Shown: positions 15,943 through 25,212 of the stretch, one piece after another
How positions within the stretch are numbered: position 1 is the stretch's first letter
Layout: each line of letters starts with the position of its first letter
From: Caldilineaceae bacterium SB0661_bin_32
GTDB lineage: Bacteria > Chloroflexota > Anaerolineae > Caldilineales > Caldilineaceae
Reading direction: 5' to 3'
Assembly: GCA_009841235.1 (NCBI GenBank)
Contig: VXMH01000024.1
Location: 1 to 64,000 of the forward strand
DNA: 64,000 bases
Notes under the pieces: model-generated
What the model was told of the DNA's origin: nothing
The model's input: the letters and a program-made list of their open reading frames with translations, nothing else
Database searches by the model: none
Position numbers and translations under genes: made by a program

Positions 15943-17856
15943 TCAAATATAATACCGCTCTTGCGTGCGCATCTCTTCCCACTCCTCACGCGCCGCGTTA
16001 ACCGAGTCCAGCTCACTCACCTCCGCCACCGGCACGTCCCACCAACTGTAGCCCTGTACCCCCAGGTAGCGATCGTCCGGCACGTAAATCACCGTGGTTC
16101 TGTCGACCGATTTGGCGTCCTGCAGCGCCTGTACGACGTCACTTACGCTCTGGCAGCGGATGACGTGACAGCCCAGGCTTTCGGCGTTCGCCGCCAGGTC
16201 GACCGGCAGTGGGTTGACATCGTAACCGGACTCGTCAGTCGGCAGCCCATTGAAGGACTGGCCGTTGCGGTGGGCCGCTTCGACCTGATCGGGATAGATG
16301 TAGCGCGTTCCGAAGCCGTCCTGCCCCAATGAGCGGCTGAGTGACCCGATCGAGCGAAAGCCGGTATTGTCCATCAGAATGACGGTAAGTTTGTACCCTT
16401 CCTGTATCGAAGTGATCAGGTCGGTGTTCATCATCAGATAACTGCCATCGCCAACCATGACATAGACCTCGCGATCCGGCTCAGCCATTTTGATGCCCAG
16501 CCCGCCCGCGATCTCGTAGCCCATGCAGGAGTAGCCGTACTCAAGGTGATACTGCTTCGAATGCCGCGCCCGCCACAGTTTGTGCATGTCGCCCGGCAGA
16601 CTGCCGGCCGCGCCAACCATCACCGCGTCGGGGTCGCCATGGTCGTTCACCGCCCCGATCAGCGCGCCCTGATAGGGCAGTCCGCTCTCTGCCTCGTGCG
16701 TGTCATAATTGCGCTGCACCTCGGCTTCCCATTCGTCATGCAGCCTCTGCGCCTGCGCGACACTCTCGTCGTCGTTGCGGTAGCCCGCCAGCAGCTCGCT
16801 CAGCTCCTCCAGGGTGACGCGCGCATCCCCCACCAGCGGCACCGCACAATGCTTGTAAGCGTCAAACTCGGCTACATTGATGTTCACGAACTGAACGTCC
16901 GGATGCTTGAACGCGGTCTTGCTGGAGGTGGTGAAATCGCTGTAGCGCGTGCCGATGCCGATCACGACGTCGGCTTCGTCAGCCACCTGCTCCGCCGCAA
17001 ACGTGCCCGTAGCGCCGGCCGCTCCCAACTGCAAAGGATGGTCGTAAGGCAGGCTCCCCTTGCCTGCCATCGTCTCTGCCACGGGGATGCCGAAACGGTC
17101 GACGAACTCTCTCAGCGCGGCCGTCGCCTCGCTGTAAAGTACGCCGCCGCCAGCGACAATCAGCGGTTTCTTCGCATTGCGAATTGCCGCCGCCGCCCTC
17201 TGCAACGCGGCAAGGTCTGGCCGGCTGCGCGGTACGGACCAGACTCGCTTCTCGAACAACGCCGCCGGGTACTCATGCGCTTCGGTCTGCACGTCCTGCG
17301 GAATCGAAAGGGTTACCGCCCCTGTGTCCGCCGGGCTCGTCAGCACTCGCATTGACTCGATCAGCGACGTGGTCAGTTGGTCTGGGCGATTGATCCGGTC
17401 CCAATACCTGCTGATCGGTTTGAAGCAGTCATTGACGGAAATGTCCTGACTGTGCTCTGATTCCAACTGCTGCAGCACCGGCGCGACATTGCGGCGAGCG
17501 AAAATATCCCCAGGCAGGATCAGGACAGGCAACCGGTTGATAGTCGCCGTCGCCGCTCCCGTTACCATGTTGCTGGCGCCGGGGCCGATCGAGCTTGTGC
17601 AGGCCAGGGTGCGCATCCTGTTACTGTGCTTGGCGTATGCCGCCGCCGTATGCACCATCGCCTGCTCGTTTCGCGTCTGATAATAGCGAAAGTCCGGATA
17701 CTGCTGCAGGGCCTGGCCGATACCGGCGACGTTGCCGTGGCCGAATATCCCAAAACAGCCGCCAAAAAAGGGTTGCTCCACACCGTCGCGTTCGCTGTAC
17801 TGGTTCTTTAGAAAGCGTACGATAGCCTGCGCCATGGTCAAGCGTTCAGTATTCAT
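15943..17856 (-). CDS. iolD: 3D-(3,5/4)-trihydroxycyclohexane-1,2-dione acylhydrolase (decyclizing)
   Basis: Thiamine-diphosphate enzyme that hydrolytically opens the inositol ring to 5-deoxy-glucuronate. 637 aa. The N-terminal PYR domain contains YYQTRNEQAMVHTAAAYAK with the catalytic Glu; a central domain carries LIVAGGGVLYSEA; the C-terminal PP domain has the ThDP/Mg motif GDGSYLMMNTDLITS and the nearby LMDNTGFRSIGSL. The N-terminal FFGGCFGIFGHGNVAGIGQA is typical of IolD. GAGG lies about 7 nt before the ATG at 17856. It lies in the iol operon, 74 nt after a Gfo oxidoreductase. Confidence 0.93.
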   Translation of the reverse strand: MNTERLTMAQAIVRFLKNQYSERDGVEQPFFGGCFGIFGHGNVAGIGQALQQYPDFRYYQTRNEQAMVHTAAAYAKHSNRMRTLACTSSIGPGASNMVTGAATATINRLPVLILPGDIFARRNVAPVLQQLESEHSQDISVNDCFKPISRYWDRINRPDQLTTSLIESMRVLTSPADTGAVTLSIPQDVQTEAHEYPAALFEKRVWSVPRSRPDLAALQRAAAAIRNAKKPLIVAGGGVLYSEATAALREFVDRFGIPVAETMAGKGSLPYDHPLQLGAAGATGTFAAEQVADEADVVIGIGTRYSDFTTSSKTAFKHPDVQFVNINVAEFDAYKHCAVPLVGDARVTLEELSELLAGYRNDDESVAQAQRLHDEWEAEVQRNYDTHEAESGLPYQGALIGAVNDHGDPDAVMVGAAGSLPGDMHKLWRARHSKQYHLEYGYSCMGYEIAGGLGIKMAEPDREVYVMVGDGSYLMMNTDLITSIQEGYKLTVILMDNTGFRSIGSLSRSLGQDGFGTRYIYPDQVEAAHRNGQSFNGLPTDESGYDVNPLPVDLAANAESLGCHVIRCQSVSDVVQALQDAKSVDRTTVIYVPDDRYLGVQGYSWWDVPVAEVSELDSVNAAREEWEEMRTQERYYI

Positions 17857-17930
17857 TTTTGTCCTCTATTTTGCTGCAGTGTCCGGATTCTTAGAGCGGC
17901 TGCATTTCAATCCCAAGCCTGTGGACGTGC

Positions 17931-18941
17931 TCACCCGTACAGTTCGGGTTTCCCCGGCAGATCGAGGGAAACAGGCTGTCCCCTCTCGCCCGACTCAATA
18001 CAGGCATCGGCCGCGAGAATCGAAACATATCCATCCCAGGCGCTTGGCCCGGTCGCCTCGCCGTCCAGGATCGACTGTACCCAGGCCTGGACCTCAATAA
18101 TATAGGCCTCGTTGAATCGCTGCAGCCAGTCCTCTTCCACCCACTGGCCGCTGGCATTGCTGTGACGCACGACGGGGCTCTGCAACGGGCTCGAACGGAC
18201 TACACCTGTTTCCCCGGTGATACTGACCTCGATCTCATAGCCGTATCCGGCATCCGCGTTGCACTCAAGCCCGCCCAAGGCGCCGTTGGCGAACTCCAAT
18301 TGGACCATGACGTAGCGCGCGCTGTCCGGTCTATCGGACGAGAACGGAATGAAGGAGGTATGGACGCGTACGATCTCATCTCCCATCATCCAGCGCGCCG
18401 AATGAATGTCGTGGATAAGGGAGCCCGTTATGACGTCGCCAAGGGAGGGAACTTCATCGCTGGATGGGTTGATGTGGACACTGCGAAAAACAAGCGCATT
18501 CCCCTGCGCCCCACTGTCGCTGACCCGTTTGACTGCAACATGCGCCGGGTCAAACTGACGCATGAGGCCTACCTGTACGAGCCTCCTTCCGCCCGCTACC
18601 TCCGCATCGATGACTCCCCTGGCTTCGACGCCGTCGGTCGCCAGCGGCTTTTCGCAAAGCACGGGCTTGCCTGCGGCAATGCAGGCCCTTGTCAACTCGG
18701 CGTGGAAACGGTTCGGCGCCGCAATTACGACTGCGTCGACTTCCGGTGAAGAAATGAGCTGTTCGGCTTCATTGTAGATTATCGCGCCACCGCACCGCGC
18801 CGCAATCTCCTCGGCCCTCTTCGAGTCCACATCCATGATCGCGGTGACTTCAGCCGCAGCGACCATATAGGTCAGATTCGATGCGTGCCGGCCTCCCATC
18901 CCCCCTGTCCCAATTACGCCGACGTTGACTGATCGGCTCAC
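17931..18941 (-). CDS. Gfo/Idh/MocA oxidoreductase, inositol-dehydrogenase-like
   Basis: 336 aa. [17 protein letters not shown] is the dinucleotide motif, followed by [40 protein letters not shown] and [15 protein letters not shown] with the catalytic Asp/His region. Length and the RQFDPAH stretch resemble inositol dehydrogenases, so this may be a second isoform for scyllo- or chiro-inositol; that is inference. It lies 48 nt after the SDR gene and 74 nt before iolD, clearly inside the operon. Confidence 0.86.
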   Translation of the reverse strand: MSRSVNVGVIGTGGMGGRHASNLTYMVAAAEVTAIMDVDSKRAEEIAARCGGAIIYNEAEQLISSPEVDAVVIAAPNRFHAELTRACIAAGKPVLCEKPLATDGVEARGVIDAEVAGGRRLVQVGLMRQFDPAHVAVKRVSDSGAQGNALVFRSVHINPSSDEVPSLGDVITGSLIHDIHSARWMMGDEIVRVHTSFIPFSSDRPDSARYVMVQLEFANGALGGLECNADAGYGYEIEVSITGETGVVRSSPLQSPVVRHSNASGQWVEEDWLQRFNEAYIIEVQAWVQSILDGEATGPSAWDGYVSILAADACIESGERGQPVSLDLPGKPELYG

Positions 18942-18989
18942 GCGTTTCTCCTTTTTCGGCTTCTCAACGGCAAAGAACCTCCAGGCAAC

Positions 18990-19847
18990 TTATTCCCACG
19001 CGCTGTCTATGGAGCCAACGTTCCAATAGGGGTCGTCCAGAGGAGGCGGCTTGGAGACAGGCCCCCCGCCGCGAACGGACTGGTCGAAGTCGATCAAACT
19101 GCCTGTCATCATCCCCGACTCATCGGACGCCAGAAAAGCGATCGCCCGCGCCACTTCATCGGTCTTGAGCAGACGCCCGAAAGGTTGCTCGGCTTCCGCC
19201 TTCTCCAGCCAGTCTTCCCCACGGGAATGAAATGTACGCTGAATATAGTCCTCGGCCGGTGAATCCATCCAGCCCACCGCGATGGCATTTGCACGGATCT
19301 GGTAGCGCATGACAGCGAAGGCGACATTTTTGGTCATCGCGTTGAGCGCACTCTTGGAGGCGGTATAGGGAAGCAAGAACTGCTCGCTGCCGAAGGAAGC
19401 CACGCTTGAGATATTGACGATTGACCCGCCCTTGCCGTCGCGCCGCATCACCTTGCATGCGTCCTGCATGAGCAGCAGCGGCGCGCGTGTATTGACGGCT
19501 ATCATCCTGTCAAAGAGCTCAGGCGTCGTATCCCAGATATTTCCGCGAACAGTCAGGGCGCCGCAGTTGACCAGCACATCCAGCGCGCCAAACCGGCTGT
19601 CCGCTTCGGCTACGATGCCGCGGCATGCGTCAACGTCGGCCAGGTCGGCCTGAACGAAATGGGCCTGGCAGCCGCCGCCGCGCAGGTCGGCCGCCACCGC
19701 ATTGCCGCGCTCGGCATTCCGGCCGCTGACGATGATCCCCGCCGCCCCCCGTTCTGCGAATAGCCGCACTGCCGCCTCACCAAGCCCCTGCGTGCTGCCC
19801 GTCACTACGGCGAACTTGCCATCCAAAGAACTGTGTTTTGTTGACAT
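18990..19847 (-). CDS. Short-chain dehydrogenase/reductase
   Basis: Classical SDR of about 285 aa: [20 protein letters not shown] (cofactor TGxxxGxG), [18 protein letters not shown] with the catalytic Ser, and [14 protein letters not shown] with the Tyr-x-x-x-Lys pair. The C-terminus [19 protein letters not shown] is longer than usual. I prefer ATG 19847, with AGGAA 9 nt upstream, to the ATG at 19856, which touches that RBS. It lies between iolE and a Gfo gene; a cyclitol or sugar polyol dehydrogenase role fits the context but is not proven. Confidence 0.87.
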   Translation of the reverse strand: MSTKHSSLDGKFAVVTGSTQGLGEAAVRLFAERGAAGIIVSGRNAERGNAVAADLRGGGCQAHFVQADLADVDACRGIVAEADSRFGALDVLVNCGALTVRGNIWDTTPELFDRMIAVNTRAPLLLMQDACKVMRRDGKGGSIVNISSVASFGSEQFLLPYTASKSALNAMTKNVAFAVMRYQIRANAIAVGWMDSPAEDYIQRTFHSRGEDWLEKAEAEQPFGRLLKTDEVARAIAFLASDESGMMTGSLIDFDQSVRGGGPVSKPPPLDDPYWNVGSIDSAWE

Positions 19848-19930
19848 TGTCGGCATTTCCTGTCAAGTGTGACGGCTGCAGTGCAGTTCGGCCCCTTGAG
19901 CTGCTACCATCTGTACCACGATACTGTCTC

Positions 19931-20830
19931 TTACCAGCCTAGCTCATCTTTCAAGAAGGCGCGGTTTCGCTTGGCGCTTTCCAGTGCATCGATTCCCAAT
20001 CCCGGCAGGATGTCCTGCTCGACCGTTCCCCAGCCATCGAAATCCATCTCGTGCAGGATACGATTGATCCCCTGCCAGTCAACGGTGCCCTGACCCAGTT
20101 CCGGGAACACGCCCGATGACACTCCATCATAGTAGTCGCCTTCTCGACCTACGACCTCCTCGCGACGGCGGCCGTCACACTCTTTGATGTGCAAGTACCA
20201 CGCACGATCTCGCCACTTGTCGAGCACGGCGACCGGATCGCCTCCGCCGTAAGCAATGTGCGCCATATCAAAACAGAGGCCCACAAGCTCCGGGTCGGTG
20301 CGCTCCAAAAGAGCATCGATTTCAAAGTCGGTCTCCAGGTATCCGCCGATATGCGGATGGGCCGCGCACTTCATGCCGAACTCATTGAGGACAATTTTGG
20401 CGAAGGCATCGACATTCGCGGCGGCCTGATCCCATTCGGCCGCGCTGAGAGAGTCCTCCCGGCGTATACGCCCGGCGCGCCGCGCGCGGCTCTCCTCCAC
20501 AAAAAGTACGTCCGAAAGCACGATGTGCGTACAGCCCATCGCCGAGAGCACCTGGGCAGTCTCCAGCGCCTCTCGATAGACCGTTTCATCTCCCTTGCCA
20601 GACAGAAAATTGAAAATCGTAAAGGCTGAAATCAGGGTTAGTCCGCGTTCTTCAAGTTCATCGCGCAGCTTTGGGATGTCAAAAGGCAGGTAACCGTATG
20701 GCCCCAACTCGGTTCCTACATAACCAGCTTTTCGGATCTCGTCCAGGACCTGACCATAGGGTGGGACGTTTGGCGTGTCTTTCATGAGTACACCCCACGA
20801 TACTGGTGCTGTCGCAATTCGAACTTTCAT
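19931..20830 (-). CDS. iolE: Myo-inosose-2 dehydratase (IolE-type TIM barrel)
   Basis: Dehydrates 2-keto-myo-inositol to 3D-(3,5/4)-trihydroxycyclohexane-1,2-dione, between IolG and IolD. 299 aa of the xylose-isomerase-like TIM-barrel family. It opens with the IolE-like IATAPVSWGVLMKD, followed by GYVGTELGPYGYLP, KCAAHPHIGGYLET, GLCFDMAHIAYGGGDP and WYLHIKECDG, which supply metal-binding Glu, His and Asp. VFPELGQGTVDW is also family-typical. The gap to iolC upstream is 183 nt and contains the palindrome CTGTTG-GCG-CAACAG at 20921-20935. Related sugar epimerases are the main alternative. Confidence 0.87.
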   Translation of the reverse strand: MKVRIATAPVSWGVLMKDTPNVPPYGQVLDEIRKAGYVGTELGPYGYLPFDIPKLRDELEERGLTLISAFTIFNFLSGKGDETVYREALETAQVLSAMGCTHIVLSDVLFVEESRARRAGRIRREDSLSAAEWDQAAANVDAFAKIVLNEFGMKCAAHPHIGGYLETDFEIDALLERTDPELVGLCFDMAHIAYGGGDPVAVLDKWRDRAWYLHIKECDGRRREEVVGREGDYYDGVSSGVFPELGQGTVDWQGINRILHEMDFDGWGTVEQDILPGLGIDALESAKRNRAFLKDELGW

Positions 20831-20920
20831 GGTGATTTCCTCGAATTGAGTAGTCAGAGTCTAAGTCATCGCGAGTCGATAATGCGGGCCAGCATTCGGG
20901 CATTCCGTCGAGCTCAGTTT

Positions 20921-20935
20921 CTGTTGGCGCAACAG
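20921..20935. promoter_or_regulatory. Palindrome in the iolC-iolE gap
   Basis: CTGTTG and CAACAG are perfect 6-bp arms around GCG. It lies in the largest gap of the iol operon. It may be an operator for an internal promoter or a small RNA hairpin; no repeat of it was found elsewhere in the window. Confidence 0.3.
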
Positions 20936-21013
20936 TTATGGTTTCTTACCTGCTGCACTTCCTTAGGTCGATTGAGAACTGTGGCAAATTCGAGCAGCGC
21001 CCCGCTCTATCTT

Positions 21014-22039
21014 TTATAGCCCGCCCCGTTCCTCAACAAACGCCATGACCTCATCGAGCGTCGGCATGAAGTTTGCGCACCCGTGCGCCAGCACCACCAT
21101 CGCACCACAGGCATTGCCCAGCCGCGCAGACCGCTGCCAGCCCCAGTCGTTCACGAAACCGAAGATGAAGCCGGCCCCGAAAGCATCGCCCGCCCCCAGA
21201 ATGTTGTAAATCTCGACCGGAAAACCGGGCGCCTCAAGGATCTCTCCTCCCGCCAGGTGTACACGTGAACCAAGCGCGCCCACCTTTTCCACTACTGCCT
21301 TCGGCCCCAGCTGCAGAAGCCATTCAATTGCCGTTCTTACGTCTCCTTCTACCTTCGCATCGGACACCTGTGAGTGCGTCAGCGACATCTGACTGGCATC
21401 GCTGAGCACTGCCGCGTTGATCTCATCCTCCGTCCCGATTACGACGTCAACGTTGGGAAGAACAGAGCGGGCGACAACTCCAAACGCACGCGGGTCATGC
21501 CACTGATCGGGCCTAAAGTCCAGGTCGAAAATGACTGTCGTACCCACCTGTTGCGAATACTCCGCGCCAAACATGGTAGAGCTGCGGCTCGGCTCCTTGC
21601 TGAGGTTCGTACCCGCGAATTGAAAAACCTTCGCGTCGGCAACGGGTGCAGCCAGCACGTCGTCGATCGTCAGCTCAATGTCGGCACAGTTTTCCCTGTA
21701 ATATACCAGTGGAAATTTGTCAGGGGGCTCAATGCCGAGAACGACCGCACTGGTGCGGTGCCCCGGCTTGCGCGGGCTGAAACTGAAATCGACGCCCTCC
21801 TTTTTCAGAAAGTCAGCGATGAAATCCCCCACAGGGTCCTCACCAAGGCCGGTAACGAGCGCCGTCTTGAGCCCCAAACGCGCCCCGCCCACACTGATGT
21901 TCGTCGGAGAACCACCGACGTAAGCGGCGAAGCTGCCGATTTCCGCAAAAGGCGCGCCGACGTCATTGCTGTAAAGGTCGATTGAAGAACGCCCCATGTG
22001 CAGTGAGTCGTAAGTTCTGGCTTCGTTATCGGTTGTCAT
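21014..22039 (-). CDS. iolC: 5-dehydro-2-deoxygluconokinase
   Basis: ATP-dependent phosphorylation of 2-deoxy-5-keto-D-gluconate (DKG) to DKG-6-phosphate. PfkB/ribokinase fold, 341 aa: GGSPTNISVGGARLGLKTAL (substrate/PfkB signature 1), IFDLDFRPDQW and the PfkB signature 2 NILGAGDAFGAGFIFG with the catalytic Asp. The order and the DFRPDQW motif fit IolC better than 2-keto-3-deoxygluconate kinase. It lacks the extra C-terminal DUF2090 aldolase-like domain fused to some IolC proteins, so the DKG-phosphate aldolase must be elsewhere. It lies 72 nt after iolB. Confidence 0.9.
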   Translation of the reverse strand: MTTDNEARTYDSLHMGRSSIDLYSNDVGAPFAEIGSFAAYVGGSPTNISVGGARLGLKTALVTGLGEDPVGDFIADFLKKEGVDFSFSPRKPGHRTSAVVLGIEPPDKFPLVYYRENCADIELTIDDVLAAPVADAKVFQFAGTNLSKEPSRSSTMFGAEYSQQVGTTVIFDLDFRPDQWHDPRAFGVVARSVLPNVDVVIGTEDEINAAVLSDASQMSLTHSQVSDAKVEGDVRTAIEWLLQLGPKAVVEKVGALGSRVHLAGGEILEAPGFPVEIYNILGAGDAFGAGFIFGFVNDWGWQRSARLGNACGAMVVLAHGCANFMPTLDEVMAFVEERGGL

Positions 22040-22111
22040 CGTTCTTGGCTTCCTCTGATCACGTCCGGGAGTTGCTTAGCCTGCCACTACCTTCGTGCGA
22101 CCTGTCCAAAT

Positions 22112-22999
22112 TCAGTACAACGGCAATCTCTCATCCACGCCGCTATACTTCTCCTTCACCCAACCGTAATCCGGGTCCTCCTGGTTGGCCAAGCTCTGCG
22201 CGCTGCCCGCCAGCACATTCAGATAGTATGTCGTGTATCCAGGCATGCTGACCACGGGATGATAACCCTCAGGAACCAGCACCGCCTCATTGTGGCCGAC
22301 CCGGACCAGCGCGTCGATTGGATTGCCCGCGGCGTGCATCGGTGAGTTCTCGTCGGTATAGACCCTCTGGTAGGCGAATCCTTCCGGCCGGTCGATTTGA
22401 TAGAAATAGACCTCCTCCAGATCGGCTTCGATCAACCCGCCCGCGTCGTCCTCGACGTGGACGTCGTGCTTATGCGGCGGATAGCTGCTCCAGTTGCCGC
22501 TCGGCGTGTAGACTTCGACCAGCACGATCCTGTGGACCGGCGAGCCGGGAGGCAGCAGGTCATTGATCTGGCGGCTGACGTTGTCGCCGCCGCGTATGCT
22601 GATCTCCACATCTTGCGGCCTGATCAACCACGGTTCGTGGTCCTCAGTTGTCGGCACCCACGTGACCGCAAACTCGCCGGTCTCCTCCGCTGTGACCGTC
22701 AGACCGGTCTGTCGCGGCAGATAAAGGGCGTGGGCGCCGCCGCCGAATACGTCGCTCCGCCCGCCGATCCCGGCCCAACTTCCTTTGTCACTTTCGACTC
22801 GGTAGCGTCCACTCAGATTTACAAAAGCAAACTCGTTTTCGGCTGTATCGAAGGACCATTCCCTGCCTTCCCCCAGCCGTCTCGCCTGAAAAGAAATGTA
22901 GTCCCACCCTGCCCTCTCTGGCGTTACCGAAAGGATCAGATCCGGGTCCTTCCCCTCGGATTCCGGCTTTATCAGCACGTTTTCTGCAGTGTAAAGCAT
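22112..22999 (-). CDS. iolB: 5-deoxy-glucuronate isomerase
   Basis: Isomerises 5-deoxy-glucuronate to 2-deoxy-5-keto-gluconate. Bicupin of about 295 aa: an N-terminal AGWDYISFQARRL, then the metal site NWSSYPPHKHDVH with two His, DLEEVYFYQIDRPEGFAYQR with Glu, and the final VLVPEGYHPVVSMPGYTTYYLN with another His. The ATG at 22999 is 5 nt after AGAGGG; a GTG at 23005 is in frame but overlaps that site. First recognised iol gene in transcription order, 42 nt after the DinB gene. Confidence 0.92.
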   Translation of the reverse strand: MLYTAENVLIKPESEGKDPDLILSVTPERAGWDYISFQARRLGEGREWSFDTAENEFAFVNLSGRYRVESDKGSWAGIGGRSDVFGGGAHALYLPRQTGLTVTAEETGEFAVTWVPTTEDHEPWLIRPQDVEISIRGGDNVSRQINDLLPPGSPVHRIVLVEVYTPSGNWSSYPPHKHDVHVEDDAGGLIEADLEEVYFYQIDRPEGFAYQRVYTDENSPMHAAGNPIDALVRVGHNEAVLVPEGYHPVVSMPGYTTYYLNVLAGSAQSLANQEDPDYGWVKEKYSGVDERLPLY

Positions 23000-23041
23000 T
23001 CTCACCCTCTTTCCACAGTTCGGTCAGGAGCCCCTTCCTCA

Positions 23042-23536
23042 CTACCTGTTTGTCGCGGCAAATCGACCATAGTCGAGCGGCTCCGTCGGATGCCCCAACT
23101 GGGCCAGTACCGGAGTCATCTGGCTGCGGTGCTCTGTCGCATGGTTGAACACGTGCCGCAGAACATCATCCATCCGTATCTCCATCTCTTTGCCTTCAGA
23201 AATGCGATAATGGAGAGACTCTTCAAGCCCTTTGGCCGTCAACGAGCCAACATAATCCTGCCATTCGCTCCAAAGTGATTCCCATGCGGTCCTCAGTTCG
23301 GCGAAAGAAGCAAAGTCCGACGCGGCCGGCCGTTTCGAAGGGCTCTTTCCGCCTATCCTCTGCAACCATGCCAGCTCAGCACCGTAGCCGTGAGTGGCCA
23401 ATCCATGCAACGACTCCCAGAAGAAGGGGCGTTCGGCAAAGTACTCCTCTTCCGGGAGCGCTTCCAAACTGGGGAAGACCCGGTTCCAGGCCCATTTGTT
23501 GTAGGCAAAAAGCCTCTCGACGGAATGAACAGACAT
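23042..23536 (-). CDS. DinB-family protein
   Basis: 164-aa four-helix-bundle protein of the DinB/YfiT superfamily. Three His positions form the usual metal triad: HGLATHGYGAELAWL near residue 45, and HVFNHATEHRSQM near 130-138. Some members are thiol S-transferases (bacillithiol, mycothiol); most have no known substrate. AGAGG lies before the ATG. It immediately precedes iolB in the same direction with only 42 nt between, so it may be the first gene of the iol transcript, but a functional link is not evident. Confidence 0.82.
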   Translation of the reverse strand: MSVHSVERLFAYNKWAWNRVFPSLEALPEEEYFAERPFFWESLHGLATHGYGAELAWLQRIGGKSPSKRPAASDFASFAELRTAWESLWSEWQDYVGSLTAKGLEESLHYRISEGKEMEIRMDDVLRHVFNHATEHRSQMTPVLAQLGHPTEPLDYGRFAATNR

Positions 23537-23741
23537 AGGCGTGATCCTCTGTGATCATGGCGTGAAAATGCGAGAAATCGCAGGTCTTCTGTTTGAGTCG
23601 CGCCGGCGAATGTAGAGAGGAGTGCGGGGTGTGCGAAGTGACTTGGCGCGCTTCATCCCCTCATGATCGGCGCCTGCAGCGTCCGCTGGGAAGATATAGC
23701 ACGCGAATGCGGCATTGTCAACATTTTTGCTGGTCTGGTCG

Positions 23742-24158
23742 TCAATTTTGGCGCCAAACGCTGCCCGTTCGCGGCAACTCCGACAGCGGACCGGGAGCGG
23801 CCTCGACGCTGCTCACGAGCAGAAAGTCAGTCGCCTGTTGTAAAACGTTTTCCGGGGAGAGATTGCTGGTGTCAATGACCAGGTCCGCATGCGTCCGCGC
23901 ATGCGCCAGCCGCTTCAACTCCGTCCGGCGCCAGGGCTCGTCCCAACTGACGTCAGGACGCCGCTCACCTTGGGCCGCCAAGTCCGCATCCAGAAATATC
24001 AGCCAGTTGGGCGGCCTGATACGCTGCCACATGTCAGGCACCTGGCTGTGCTCCTGCGCAACGGGCCGGGCGTTGTAGCCCAACTCCCTCAAACCGGCCA
24101 CCAAAGTCGACTTGCCGGCGGCGCTCACGCCCACGATTTTAACAAGGTCCAGATTCAT
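23742..24158 (-). CDS. Small P-loop NTPase, nucleotide/adenylate-kinase-like
   Basis: 138 aa. A Walker A motif GVSAAGKST (residues 10-18) follows the first strand LVKIV. A second hydrophobic strand, WLIFLDAD, precedes a helix rich in Arg and Lys that could form a lid. LVIDTSNLSPENVLQQ resembles the C-terminal part of AAA-type small kinases. The protein is short for a known kinase family and no substrate is suggested. It is 60 nt downstream of the SpoIIE-type phosphatase on the same strand, so the two may be co-transcribed. Confidence 0.72.
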   Translation of the reverse strand: MNLDLVKIVGVSAAGKSTLVAGLRELGYNARPVAQEHSQVPDMWQRIRPPNWLIFLDADLAAQGERRPDVSWDEPWRRTELKRLAHARTHADLVIDTSNLSPENVLQQATDFLLVSSVEAAPGPLSELPRTGSVWRQN

Positions 24159-24218
24159 TTGGCCGCCCCCATTGGCGGTCAGAAAGAACCACGCTACATT
24201 CTATGCGGTTGGAGAAAC

Positions 24219-24956
24219 TTATATGGGCAGAGAAATCTCCATGCGGCGGATTTTCTGTTCCCACTGATGCGATCCAACCTTGATGACAAGGACGGTCGAG
24301 TCGTCTCTTGGCCGTCCCTTGTCCAGTTCAAGTGCCGCTTCCAGGACGCGATCGGCGATCTCTTTGGCGCTGTTCTCTTCTACAGAAACATCGCTGCTCG
24401 CTTGGCTTCCGTCGTTCAAACTCGCCGCCCCGGCCACATCCATAGCCCCTCCGCTGCGGTGCCCCGCGCTCCAAATCCCATCAGTAAATACGACCGCGGT
24501 CATTCCCGGCACGAGCGGAAGTTCGACGATACTGGGTTTCGTATTGCGATAGATGCCAATCGCGTCGCACTGTTCGTCTAACCATTCCGTCCCACCATCC
24601 CTTTGCACCAGGACAGGACAACGGCTATTGCGGCTGAGAACAAGCGTCTCCGTGACCAGATCAACGCTCGCAATGACCAACTCCGCGCTGACCTTACCGC
24701 CTCGATTCGTGCGCAAATAATCGTGCGTGGCACGCGCCACTGCGCCGTCCCGCACGCCTTCAGCAATCAGGCTCATCGCCTTCCTTGCCACAACATTGCT
24801 GATCGCCTTCGCGCTGCGTCCACTCCGCTGACCGTCCGAAACGATGATGCTGATTCCCCCGTGAGGACGTTCCACGACCTCAACCGTATCCCCGCTCTCG
24901 CTGGAAGCGTACTTTGACACCTTGGCAACCGCGATCTGAATCTCAATTCGGTTCAT
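24219..24956 (-). CDS. SpoIIE/PP2C-type serine phosphatase domain protein
   Basis: About 245 aa with the SpoIIE-like PPM fold only, no sensor or receiver domain. [21 protein letters not shown] gives the metal Asp-Gly and the SGxxA stretch, [19 protein letters not shown] the central strands, [12 protein letters not shown] the second metal Asp-Gly, and [13 protein letters not shown] the final Asp-Asp. The residues for two metal ions are therefore present. ATG 24956 has GGAGG 12 nt upstream; a longer start at 24995 adds only a basic tail. Such free-standing phosphatases often act on anti-sigma-factor antagonists, but no partner is in the window. Confidence 0.78.
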   Translation of the reverse strand: MNRIEIQIAVAKVSKYASSESGDTVEVVERPHGGISIIVSDGQRSGRSAKAISNVVARKAMSLIAEGVRDGAVARATHDYLRTNRGGKVSAELVIASVDLVTETLVLSRNSRCPVLVQRDGGTEWLDEQCDAIGIYRNTKPSIVELPLVPGMTAVVFTDGIWSAGHRSGGAMDVAGAASLNDGSQASSDVSVEENSAKEIADRVLEAALELDKGRPRDDSTVLVIKVGSHQWEQKIRRMEISLPI

Positions 24957-25154
24957 TGCTCGGCGGGGCCTCCCAGTAATGGGGTGTCTCTCCACCTTCC
25001 ATTTCCGGCAGCGAACTCTATGTCGATGGGTGAGTAGGGTGACTCATTCGTGTCCGCCTGTAGAGGAACTTAGCGCTGGTTCCCCATATGCCCGCCATCA
25101 AAACACAGCAGCAGCGATATGTCAATCGAGAACGGAAAAAGCGCTGTGGAAGTC

Positions 25155-25183
25155 TTGACACGGAGAGCGCAGTCAACGATAAT
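25155..25183 (+). promoter_or_regulatory. Near-consensus sigma-70 promoter
   Basis: TTGACA (25155-25160), 17-nt spacer, GATAAT (25178-25183). A start near 25190 would give a short leader to the enolase-family gene at 25213, whose CAGGAG RBS lies just before the ATG. Confidence 0.8.
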
Positions 25184-25212
25184 TCCTGCAATCCGCCACA
25201 GGAGCAATTCGC

